The position numbers and the translations under genes were made by a program. Positions 12,107 through 23,100 of a stretch of DNA of 64,000 nucleotides are shown in pieces. The DNA comes from Hydractinia symbiolongicarpus (Eukaryota > Cnidaria > Hydrozoa > Anthoathecata > Hydractiniidae). Position 1 is the first letter of the stretch; each line of letters opens with the position of its first letter. The DNA is taken from NCBI RefSeq assembly GCF_029227915.1, contig NC_079883.1:30320001-30384000 (forward strand), given 5' to 3'. The notes under the pieces are model-generated. The model worked only from the letters and a program-made list of their open reading frames with translations. It was not told the origin of the DNA and did no database searches.

Positions 12107-14839
12107 TTAAGAAAAAATATTTAAATAGACCGAGTGACTGAAATCATACTCCTTTAGTTTCGTTTTAAATTTTTTAAGGCTGTTACAACTTTTCAATTCG
12201 GAAGGTAAAGTATTCCAAATTTTAGGCCCCAATGAGCGAAGACATTTTTCCCCAAAATTTTTTGTATTAAAGTTCAATGTTTTAAGATTATTTAAATATT
12301 GACTTCGTACTGGCCTGTTTGTTTCGCTGCGTTGAAAGATGTCTAACATAAATGGCGGATTTAAATTATTAAGAGATTTAAAAATCTCTATACATAGATT
12401 TCGTATTCGCATAATTTTCATGTAGTTACTTTTGTTCTTGGTAGAAATGTACCTTTCTTTTCTCTCTGAATATCCGCTATCTACAAATTTTAGGGCTCGC
12501 TTATGGAGTTTTTCGACCCTAGAAAGTGATTTTGAAGATGAGAAATTCCAAATAAGTGGACAGTAGTTAAAGTTTGAATACACAAAACTTTCTGCTAAGA
12601 CACTCTTAGCTTTAAAAGGAAGTATGTTTTTAAATCTATACAAAGCATTTAGTTGCGCAGATGCTTTCTTGCAAACCTCATTTAAGTGCTGATCAAATCT
12701 AAGGTTATTGTCAATTTTAACTCCTAACAGTTTGACTGTGTCTTGCGAATATATGTTTTTATCTCCGATTCTTATCAGTTTACTACTTGTGTTTTCTATC
12801 CTATCTTTGCTGATTATAATGCATTGAAATTTGTCAGGGTTAGCAATCATTTTATTTTCATGTAGCCATGCTAACGCCTGCTCAGACTCACCTTCTAAAA
12901 TTTTAATGAGGTTTGGAATTGAATTGGAAAAGCTTGACAATGTATTATCATCAGCATAGTTGTGTAGGTCACTTCTGGTTATAAAAAGAAAAATATCGTT
13001 AAGAAAAATATTAAAAATTATCGGGCCTAAGATTGATCCTTGCGGCACGCCTGAAAGAATCATTTGGAAAAGACTGTAGTGTCCGTTTATACGAGTAGAT
13101 TGTTCTCTATTTGTTAGGTATGACAGGACAAATTTCAGGGCATTAATTTCAAATCCATATGCCTCAAGTTTAGCGATTAGTAAATCATGTGGCACACAAT
13201 CGAATGCTTTTGATAGATCCATTAAGACTGCACCAACCACGTAATTCTTATCAAGTTTTTTTTTCCATTCTTCTAGTAAACGAATTAAGACATGCTGTGT
13301 GTTATAGTTTTTCCGATAGGCTGACAAAAATATTGAAAATTTCGATTCTATGAAAGACATGATTTGATCCTTCATTATGTTTTCATAGAATTTTGAAAAT
13401 ACATTCAACACACTGACAGGTCTAAAATTTTTAATGCTATGTTTGTCTTTGCCTCCTTTGTCAAGAGGTGCTACCGTTGCACGTTTGGCTCCATCGGGAA
13501 AAATATTCAATTTTATGCTGCTGTTTATAGCATTTTTCAATGGGCCAATCAGATATTCACTAGCTAACTTCACAAGCTTTGGGGGTATTTTGTCTCTACC
13601 TGGAGAGGAATTTATGTTTAAATTAGTAAAAAGTTTTTTGATTGTGTTGTCATCTACCTCCTCAAAGTTAAAAAAATTTATATTTTCGTTGCAGGCTTTA
13701 ATTTTGACAATACTCGGATGACTCTCGTATGTTTTAATTATCTCATTAATTAGTTTCTCTTTGTCTAAGGAATTTCGATAATCAATTGATATTGGCTTGG
13801 TTCCACTACTTTTTTCTACAATGTTAATATAGTGTTCATTAAATAATTCAGCAAGCTCACTGTCATTGGTTATCTGAGCACCATCTTTGATAATCATAAT
13901 GTTATCATTGTTCAAACCACTTTTATTGGTTATAAACGGCTTAATAGTTTTCCAAAAAGTTTTATTTTCTACAATCCCAGAATCTATAACATTTTTAAAA
14001 TACATTTTTATGGCTTTCTTTCTGAGTCCAACACACTTATTTCGTTGTTTTTTATAGTTAATCTTGTTTTCTTCAGTAGGATCTTTATTGTATCGGTTTT
14101 TAAATCTTGACCTGGTATAAATGGCTTGCCTAAGTTCTTTATTCATAAAAGGTGCTTCATTTCCCCTGAGCAGTTTCTGTTTTAACGGGGCATGCTTTTC
14201 AATAATAGAACTAAACGTTTTTGTCAAGTGGTCGTAATTTGAAGCAGGGTCATTTTCATTAAAATCAAAACGTGTATTCCTAACATCAGAAAGAAACTTT
14301 CTCTTATCAAACTTTCTGTTACTTCTATAAACAATTAGTTTTGGTTTCAATCTTACCAGATGAGATCTTAGGAAAGTTGTAATCATCAGATGATGGTCAC
14401 TGAGTCCAGTCTCAGTAACCATAGTGTTTTGAAAAGACCTTTGTTTATTTGTTAAAATAACATCAATTGATGTTCCTTGTTCACTTGCAAAACATGTTTT
14501 GTCTTTGACTAAGTTTTTTAGGTCAAAAGTATCGCAAAGAGAAGTTATGTAATGATAATTTATTATTTCATTTTTATTATGAGTATCAATGTTTATGTCC
14601 CCCATCACAATGATGTTATCACAAAATGAGAGTGTTTTGTTTAGAATTTTCTCCAAATCTTCAAAGAAACTTTGAAGATTAGAATGACGTGGTGGACGAT
14701 AAAGGGTGATAATAGTCCATTTTTTGTTTCTGACGTTTAGCTCAGAACATATAATTTCATTACTTGTAAGATTAGCTATGTTTATTTGCTTACAAACCAC
14801 TCCCTTTTTTACATACTCAATTAGCCCACCCCCATTTTT
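12107..14839 (-). CDS. LINE ORF2-like protein, partial: APE endonuclease C-terminal part and reverse transcriptase
   Basis: The frame stays open from the truncated 5' edge of the element to a TAA at 12107-12109: 910 codons with no frameshift or internal stop. There is no genuine start. The first in-frame codon near 14800 that an ORF finder would take is GTG, and the first ATG comes 65 codons later inside the endonuclease, so this is a 5'-truncated gene. Numbering from the first retained codon: APE endonuclease motifs YRPP 47-50, GDIN 80-83, SIDVILT 124-130 and SDHH 147-150. The N-terminal endonuclease residues are lost. Reverse transcriptase motifs: SPGRDKIP 412-419, NFRPVSV 471-477, DLSKAFD 541-547, GVPQG 597-601, catalytic YADD 628-631 (12947-12958) and LLGVKID near 704. 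The C-terminal domain has LHKRAL 778-783 and IWNTLP 874-879. In a full element the protein nicks target DNA and copies its own RNA; this copy should lack full nicking activity. No zinc knuckle or RNase H domain is visible. Confidence 0.95.
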   Translation of the reverse strand, partial: KNGGGLIEYVKKGVVCKQINIANLTSNEIICSELNVRNKKWTIITLYRPPRHSNLQSFFEDLEKILNKTLSFCDNIIVMGDINIDTHNKNEIINYHYITSLCDTFDLKNLVKDKTCFASEQGTSIDVILTNKQRSFQNTMVTETGLSDHHLMITTFLRSHLVRLKPKLIVYRSNRKFDKRKFLSDVRNTRFDFNENDPASNYDHLTKTFSSIIEKHAPLKQKLLRGNEAPFMNKELRQAIYTRSRFKNRYNKDPTEENKINYKKQRNKCVGLRKKAIKMYFKNVIDSGIVENKTFWKTIKPFITNKSGLNNDNIMIIKDGAQITNDSELAELFNEHYINIVEKSSGTKPISIDYRNSLDKEKLINEIIKTYESHPSIVKIKACNENINFFNFEEVDDNTIKKLFTNLNINSSPGRDKIPPKLVKLASEYLIGPLKNAINSSIKLNIFPDGAKRATVAPLDKGGKDKHSIKNFRPVSVLNVFSKFYENIMKDQIMSFIESKFSIFLSAYRKNYNTQHVLIRLLEEWKKKLDKNYVVGAVLMDLSKAFDCVPHDLLIAKLEAYGFEINALKFVLSYLTNREQSTRINGHYSLFQMILSGVPQGSILGPIIFNIFLNDIFLFITRSDLHNYADDNTLSSFSNSIPNLIKILEGESEQALAWLHENKMIANPDKFQCIIISKDRIENTSSKLIRIGDKNIYSQDTVKLLGVKIDNNLRFDQHLNEVCKKASAQLNALYRFKNILPFKAKSVLAESFVYSNFNYCPLIWNFSSSKSLSRVEKLHKRALKFVDSGYSERKERYISTKNKSNYMKIMRIRNLCIEIFKSLNNLNPPFMLDIFQRSETNRPVRSQYLNNLKTLNFNTKNFGEKCLRSLGPKIWNTLPSELKSCNSLKKFKTKLKEYDFSHSVYLNIFS

Positions 14840-14840
14840 A

Positions 14841-14846
14841 TCCGAT
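14841..14846 (+). repeat. LINE target-site duplication, right copy (TCCGAT)
   Basis: Second copy of the 6-bp duplicated target, followed by ATTTCTAAGTTGCATCGC, which restores the satellite sequence exactly as in the empty paralog at 5413 onward. Read on the minus strand, the coding frame also runs through these bases as Ser-Asp ahead of Lys-Asn-Gly-Gly-Gly. Some of the six bases could therefore be junction microhomology, not a pure duplication. Confidence 0.9.
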
Positions 14847-15759
14847 ATTTCTAAGTTGCATCGCTTTTAACAGCGAAACGATTGACTGTGGGACTTAATT
14901 GAACTAACTTTGGACTGTGACCTGATAAATATTATAAATGAGCTAGTTTGACTTCAAGAAATAACATTCTTCTTAATTTGACATGATGGCTGGAACTAAG
15001 CGATTACACTGGGCGCTGCGGCAGCGCTTTATTAAAAATTTAAATTAAAAAGTCATTTTTTAGTGTGGGACCAACCCTAGCCGTTACCGCGCGCTGAAGA
15101 ATTAGCGACAGTTTCAAAAACTACATGTCATTGACTTTCTAACGGGATCAATCCGTTTGAGTTACAACGGTTGCGCAACATATTCGTCCCCACATGTATT
15201 TAGCGATAGTATTCGGATATTACTAGGTTGCATCCCTTTTAACAGTGAAACGTTTGACTGTGGGACTTAAATGAACTGATTTTGGACTTTGACTTTATAA
15301 ATGTGATAAATGAGCCAGTTTGACTACAAGAAGTAACATTCTTCTTAATTTGACTTGATTGCTGGAATTCAGCGATTGCACTGGGCACTGTGGTAGCATT
15401 CCTTTAAAAAATTAAGTTAAGTAAGTCATTTTTTCCTGTGGGACCAATCCCAGCCGTTAGTTCGCGCTGAAGAAATAGAGACACTTTCAAAAACTACATT
15501 TCATTGACTTTCTAACCGTGTTAATCCGTTTGAGTTACAACGGTTGCGTCACATATTCGTACCAACATGTATTTAGTGATTTTCTTCCGATATGACTAAG
15601 TTGAATCGCTTTTAACAGTGAAACGATTGACTGTGGGACTTAATTGAACTAACCTTGGACTGTGACCTGATAAATATTATAAATGAGCCTGTTTGACTAC
15701 AAGAAATAACATTCTTTATAATTCGACATGATTGCTGGAACTCAGCGATTACACTCGGT

Positions 15760-17215
15760 GCTGTGGTAGCACTTTATTAAAAAATTAAGATAAATAAGTC
15801 ATTTTTTACTGTGGGACCAATCCTAGCCGTTATTTCGCACTGAAGAAATAGAGAAAGTTTCAAAAACTACATTTCATTGACTTACTAACGGTGTCAATCC
15901 GTTTGATTTACAACGGTTGCGTCACATATTCGTACCAACATATATTTAGTGATTTTCTTCCGATATTTCTAAGTTGTATTGCTTTTAACAGTGAAACGAT
16001 TGACTGTGGAAAATAATTGAACTGATTCTGGAATTTGACCTTATAAATGTAATAAATGAGCCAATTGGTCTCCAAGAAGTAACATTCTTCTTAATTTGAC
16101 TTGATTGCTGGAACTCAGCGCTTGCACTGGGCGCTGTGGTACAGTTTTATTTAAAAATTAAGTTAAATAAGTCATTTTTTACTGTGGGAATAATCCCAGC
16201 CATTAGTTTGCACTGAAGAAATAGAGACAGTTTCTAAAACTACCTTTGATTGACTTTCTAACTGTGTCAATCCGTTTGAGTTACAACGGTCGCGTCACGT
16301 ATTCGTACCAATGTATATTTAGTGATTTTCTTCCGATATTTCTAAGTTGCATCGCTTTTAACAGTGAAACGATTGACTGTGGGACTTAATTGAACTAACT
16401 TTGGACTGTGACCTGATAAATATTTTAAATGAGCCAGTTTGACTACAAGAAATAACATTCTCCTTAATTTGACATGATGGCTGGAACTAAGCGATTACAT
16501 TGGGCGCTGTGGCAGCGCTTTATTAAAAATTTAAATTAGAAAGTCATTTTTTACTGTGGGACCAATCCTAGCCGTTACCGCGCGCTGAAGAATTAGCGAC
16601 AGTTTCAAAAACTACATTTCATTGACTTACTAACGGTGTCAATCCGTTTCAGTTACAACTGTTGCGTCCCATTTTCTTCCCCACATGTCTTTAGCGATAG
16701 TACTCGGATATTACTAGATTGCAGCGCTTTTAACAGTGAAAAGTTTGACTGTGGGACTCAATTAAACTGATTTTGGACTTTGACCTTATAAATGTGATAA
16801 ATGAGCCAGTTTGACTACAAGAAGTAACAATCTTCTTAATTTGACTTGATTCCTGGAACTCAGCGATTGTACTGGGCGCTGTGGTAGAGTTTTATTTAAA
16901 AATTAAGTTAAATAACTCATTTTTTAAGAAATAGCAACAGTTTCAAAAACTACATTTCATTGACTTACTAACGGTGTCAATCCGTTTGAGTTACAACTGT
17001 TGCGTCACATTTTCCTCCCCACATGTATTTAGCGATAGTACTCGGATATTACTAGGTTGCATCCATTTTAACAGTGAAACGTTTGACTGTGGGACTTAAT
17101 TGAACTGATTTTGGACTTTGACCTTATAAATGTGATAAATGAGCCAGTTTGACTACAAGAAGTAACAATCTTCTTAATTTGACTTGATTGCTGGAACTCA
17201 ACGATTGTACTGGGC
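15760..17215 (+). repeat. 1456-bp four-monomer cassette (copy 3)
   Basis: Anchors 15760, 16133, 16506, 16878 and 17216 repeat the 373+373+372+338 pattern of 5959-7414 and 9175-10630, with the same variant letters. Resemblance ends near 17335, where TTTCTAACCGTGTTAATCC replaces TTTCAAACTGTGTC, showing a different exchange point from the other copies. Confidence 0.87.
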
Positions 17216-17961
17216 GCTGTGGTTGAGCTTTATTTAAAAATTGAGTTAAATAAGTCATTTTTTACTGTAGGAATAATCCCAGCCATTAGTTTGCACTGAA
17301 GAAATAGAGACAGTTTCAAAAATTACATTTCATTGACTTTCTAACCGTGTTAATCCGTTTGAGTTACAACGGTTGCGTCACATATTCGTACCAACATGTA
17401 TTTAGTGATTTTCTTCCGATATGACTAAGTTGAATCGCTTTTAACAGTGAAACGATTGACTGTGGGACTTAATTGAACTAACCTTGGACTGTGACCTGAT
17501 AAATATTATAAATGAGCCAGTTTGACTACAAGAAATAACATTCTTTATAATTCGACATGATTGCTGGAACTCAGCGATTACACTCGGTGCTGTGGTAGCA
17601 CTTTATTAAAAAATTAAGATAAATAAGTCATTTTTTACTGTGGGACCAATCCTAGCCGTTATTTCGCACTGAAGAAATAGAGAAAGTTTCAAAAACTACA
17701 TTTCATTGACTTACTAAGGGTGTCAATCCGTTTGATTTACAACGGTTGCGTCACATATTCGTACCAACATATATTTAGTGATTTTCTTCCGATATTTCTA
17801 AGTTGAATCGCTTTTAACAGTGAAACGATTGACTGTGGGACTTAATTGAACTAACCTTGGACTGTGACCTGATAAATATTATAAATGAGCCAGTTTGACT
17901 ACAAGAAATAACATTCTTTATAATTCGACATGATTGCTGGAACTCAGCGATTACACTCGGT

Positions 17962-20127
17962 GCTGTGGTAGCACTTTATTAAAAAATTAAGATAAATAAG
18001 TCATTTTTTACTGTGGGACCAATCCTAGCCGTTATTTCGCACTGAAGAAATAGAGAAAGTTTCAAAAACTACATTTCATTGACTTACTAACGGTGTCAAT
18101 CCGTTTGATTTACAACGGTTGCGTCACATATTCGTACCAACATATATTTAGTGATTTTCTTCCGATATTTCTAAGTTGTATTGCTTTTAACAGTGAAACG
18201 ATTGACTGTGGAAAATAATTGAACTGATTCTGGAATTTGACCTTATAAATGTAATAAATGAGCCAATTGGTCTCCAAGAAGTAACATTCTTCTTAATTTG
18301 ACTTGATTGCTGGAACTCAGCGCTTGCACTGGGCGCTGTGGTACAGTTTTATTTAAAAATTAAGTTAAATAAGTCATTTTTTACTGTGGGAATAATCCCA
18401 GCCATTAGTTTGCACTGAAGAAATAGAGACAGTTTCTAAAACTACCTTTGATTGACTTTCTAACTGTGTCAATCCGTTTGAGTTACAACGGTCGCGTCAC
18501 ATATTCGTACCAATGTATATTTAGTGATTTTCTTCCGATATTTCTAAGTTGCATCGCTTTTAACAGTGAAACGATTGACTGTGGGACTTAATTGAACTAA
18601 CTTTGGACTGTGACCTGATAAATATTTTAAATGAGCCAGTTTGACTACAAGAAATAACATTCTCCTTAATTTGACATGATGGCTGGAACTAAGCGATTAC
18701 ATTGGGCGCTGTGGCAGCGCTTTATTAAAAATTTAAATTAGAAAGTCATTTTTTACTGTGGGACCAATCCTAGCCGTTACCGCGCGCTGAAGAATTAGCG
18801 ACAGTTTCAAAAACTACATTTCATTGACTTACTAACGGTGTCAATCCGTTTCAGTTACAACTGTTGCGTCCCATTTTCTTCCCCACATGTCTTTAGCGAT
18901 AGTACTCGGATATTACTAGATTGCAGCGCTTTTAACAGTGAAAAGTTTGACTGTGGGACTCAATTGAACTGATTTTGGACTTTGACCTTATAAATGTGAT
19001 AAATGAGCCAGTTTGACTACAAGAAGTAACAATCTTCTTAATTTGACTTGATTCCTGGAACTCAGCGATTCTACTGGGCGCTGTGGTAGAGTTTTATTTA
19101 AAAATTAAGTTAAATAACTCATTTTTTAAGAAATAGCAACAGTTTCAAAAACTACATATCATTGACTTACTAACGGTGTCAATCCGTTTGAGTTACAACT
19201 GTTGCGTCACATTTTCCTCCCCACATGTATTTAGCGATAGTACTCGGATATTACTAGGTTGCATCCATTTTAACAGTGAAACGTTTGACTGTGGGACTTA
19301 ATTGAACTGATTTTGGACTTTGACCTTATAAATGTGATAAATGAGCCAGTTTGACTACAAGAAGTAACAATCTTCTTAATTTGACTTGATTGCTGGAACT
19401 CAACGATTGTACTGGGCGCTGTGGTAGAGCTTTATTTAAAAATTGAGTTAAATAAGTCATTTTTTACTGTAGGAATAATCCCAGCCATTAGTTTGCACTG
19501 AAGAAATAGAGACAGTTTCAAAAATTACATTTCATTGACTTTCAAACTGTGTCAATCCGTTTGAGTTACAACGGTTGCGTCACATATTCGTACCAACATG
19601 TATTTAGTGATTTTTTCCGACATTACTAGGTTGTATCGCTTTTAACAGTGAAGCGATTGACTGTGGGAATTAATTGAATTGATTCTGGACTGTGACCTTA
19701 TAAATGTGATAAATGAGCCAGTTTGACTACAAGAAGTAACAATCTTCTTAATTTGACTTGATTCCTGGAACTCAGCGATTGTACTGGGCGCTGTGGTAGA
19801 GTTTTATTTAAAAATTAAGTTAAATAACTCATTTTTTAAGAAATAGCAACAGTTTCAAAAACTACATTTCATTGACTTACTAACGGTGTCAATCCGTTTG
19901 AGTTACAACTTTTGCGTCACATTTTCCTCCCCACATGTATTTAGCGATAGTACTCGGATATTACTAGGTTGCATCCATTTTAACAGTGAAACGTTTGACT
20001 GTGGGACTTAATTGAACTGATTTTGGACTTTGATCTTATAAATGTGATAAATGAACCAATTGGACTCCAAAAAATATCATTCTTCTTAAATTGACATGAT
20101 TGCTGGAAACCAGCGATTACACTAGGC
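17962..20127 (+). repeat. 6-monomer satellite block, 2166 bp (copy 2; includes cassette copy 4)
   Basis: Anchors 17962, 18335, 18708, 19080, 19418, 19790 and 20128 reproduce exactly the spacing of 5959-8125. The first four monomers are the fourth copy of the 1456-bp cassette. The last part already belongs to the 2540-bp HOR that follows, so the two HOR systems overlap by about one monomer. Confidence 0.87.
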
Positions 20128-23100
20128 TCTGTGGTAGGGCTTTATTTAAAAATTTAGATAAGTAAGTCTTTTTTTACTCAAGGACCAATCCTGGCCGTTA
20201 GCACGCACTGAAGAAATAGAGACCTTCTCAAACACTACATTTCATTGACTTCTTGGCGGTATCAATCCGTTAGAGTTACAACGATTGCGTCACATATTCG
20301 TACCAACCTGTATTTAGTGATATCTTTTCGATATTACTAAGTTATATCGCTTTTAACAGTGAAACGATTGACTGGGCGACTTAATTGAACTAACTTTCGA
20401 CTGTGACCTGATAAATAATATAAATGAGCTAGTTTGACTACAAGAAATAACATTCTTCTTAATTTGACTTGATTGCTGGAACTCAGTGATTGCACTGGGC
20501 GCTGTGGGAGAGTTTTATTTAAAAATAAAGTTAAATAAGTCATTTTTTACTGTTGGACCAATCCTAGCCGTTATCGCGCGCTGAAGAAATAGCGACAGTT
20601 TCAAAAACTGCCTTTCATTGACTTTCTAACGGCATCAATCCGTTTGAGTTGCAACGGTTGCGCCACATATTCTTCCCCTCATGTATTTAGCGATAGTATT
20701 CGGATATTACTAGGTTGCATCCCTTTTAACAGTGAAACGTTTGACTGTGGGACTTAATTGAACTGATTTTGGACTTTGACCTTATAAATCTGATAAATGA
20801 GCCAGTTTGACTACAAGAAGTAACAATCTTCTTAATTTGACTTGATTCCTGGAACTCAGCGATTGTACTGGGCGCTGTGGTAGAGTTTTATTTAAAAATT
20901 AAGTTAAATAACTCATTTTTTAAGAAATAGCAACAGTTTCAAAAACTACATTTCATTGACTTACTAACGGTGTCAATCCGTTTGAGTTACAACTGTTGCG
21001 TCACATTTTCCTCCCCACATGTATTTAGCGATAGTACTCGGATATTACTAGGTTGCATCCATTTTAACAGTGAAACGTTTGACTGTGGGACTTAATTGAA
21101 CTGATTTTGGACTTTGACCTTATAAATGTGATAAATGAGCCAGTTTGACTACAAGAAGTAACAATCTTCTTAATTTGACTTGATTGCTGGAACTCAACGA
21201 TTGTACTGGGCGCTGTGGTAGAGCTTTATTTAAAAATTGAGTTAAATAAGTCATTTTTTACTGTAGGAATAATCCCAGCCATTAGTTTGCACTGAAGAAA
21301 TAGAGACAGTTTCAAAAATTACATTTCATTGACTTTCAAACTGTGTCAATCCGTTTGAGTTACAACGGTTGCGTCACATATTCGTACCAACATGTATTTA
21401 GTGATTTTTTCCGACATTACTAGGTTGTATCGCTTTTAACAGTGAAGCGATTGACTGTGGGAATTAATTGAACTGATTCTGGACTGTGACCTTATAAATG
21501 TGATAAATGAACCAATTGGACTCCAAAAAATAACATTCTTCTTAAATTGACATGATTGCTGGAAACCAGCGATTACACTAGGCTCTGTGGTAGGGCTTTA
21601 TTTAAAAATTTAGATAAGTAAGTCTTTTTTTACTCAAGGACCAATCCTGGCCGTTAGCACGCACTGAAGAAATAGAGACCTTCTCAAACACTACATTTCA
21701 TTGACTTCTTGGCGGTATCAATCCGTTAGAGTTACAACGGTTGCGTCACATATTCGTACCAACCTGTATTTAGTGATATCTTTTCGATATTACTAAGTTA
21801 TATCGCTTTTAACAGTGAAACGATTGACTGTGCGACTTAATTGAACTAACTTTGGACTGTGACCTGATAAATAATATAAATGAGCTAGTTTGACTACAAG
21901 AAATAACATTCTTCTTAATTTGACTTGATTGCTGGAACTCAGTGATTGCACTGGGCGCTGTGGGAGAGTTTTATTTAAAAATAAAGTTAAATAAGTCATT
22001 TTTTACTGTGGGACCAATCCTAGCCGTTATCGCGCGCTGAAGAAATAGTGACAGTTTCAAAAACTGCCTTTCATTGACTTTCTAACGGTATCAATCCGTT
22101 TGAGTTACAACGGTTGCGCCACATATTCTTCCCCACATGTATTTAGCGATAGTATTCGGATATTACTAGGTTGCATCCCTTTTAACAGTGAAACGTTTGA
22201 CTGTGGGACTTAATTGAACTGATTTTGGACTTTGACCTTATAAATGTGATAAATGAGCCAGTTTGACTACAAGAAGTAACAATCTTCTTAATTTGACTTG
22301 ATTCCTGGAACTCAGCGATTGTACTGGGCGCTGTGGTAGAGTTTTATTTAAAAATTAAGTTATATAACTCATTTTTTAAGAAATAGCAACAGTTTCAAAA
22401 ACTACATTTCATTGACTTACTAACGGTGTCAATCCGTTTGAGTTACAACTGTTGCGTCACATTTTCCTCCCCACATGTATTTAGCGATAGTACTTGGATA
22501 TTACTAGGTTGCATCCATTTTAACAGTGAAACGTTTGACTGTGGGACTTAATTGAACTGATTTTGGACTTTGATCTTATAAATGTGATAAATGAACCAAT
22601 TGGACTCCAAAAAATAACATTCTTCTTAAATTGACATGATTGCTGGAAACCAGCGATTACACTAGGCTCTGTGGTAGGGCTTTATTTAAAAATTTAGATA
22701 AGTAAGTCTTTTTTTACTCAAGGACCAATCCTGGCCGTTAGCACGCACTGAAGAAATAGAGACCTTCTCAAACACTACATTTCATTGACTTCTTGGCGGT
22801 ATCAATCCGTTAGAGTTACAACGATTGCGTCACATATTCGTACCAACCTGTATTTAGTGATATCTTTTCGATATTACTAAGTTATATCGCTTTTAACAGT
22901 GAAACGATTGACTGTGCGACTTAATTGAACTTAATTTGGACTGTGACCTGATAAATAATATAAATGAGCTAGTTTGACTACAAGAAATAACATTCTTCTT
23001 AATTTGACTTGATTGCTGGAACTCAGTGATTGCACTGGGCGCTGTGGGAGAGTTTTATTTAAAAATAAAGTTAAATAAGTCATTTTTTACTGTGGGACCA

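Larger units (their letters stand above)
11944..14840 (-). mobile_element. 5'-truncated non-LTR retrotransposon (LINE), minus strand
   Basis: An insertion of 2897 bp in the satellite, flanked by a 6-bp direct repeat and ending in a homopolymer of 14 T on the plus strand, which is a 3' A tail on the minus strand. Read on the minus strand it contains the rest of an ORF2-type frame (endonuclease then reverse transcriptase), a 3' UTR of about 150 bp and the tail. The 5' UTR, any ORF1 and the N-terminal part of the endonuclease are missing, the usual result of incomplete target-primed reverse transcription. APE endonuclease plus RT with no visible RNase H places it broadly in the Jockey superfamily. 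CR1/L2-type is my best guess from the IWNTLP-like C-terminus and the LHKRAL block, but the clade is not settled. Confidence 0.95.

Noticed and set aside
13434-13721. Plus-strand open frame of 95 codons inside the LINE
   Set aside because: It is antisense to the reverse transcriptase reading frame and has no recognisable domain; it is a shadow frame.
11944-14840. LTR retrotransposon or endogenous retrovirus
   Set aside because: No long terminal repeats, protease, integrase or RNase H. The A tail, the short target duplication and the APE endonuclease identify a LINE.
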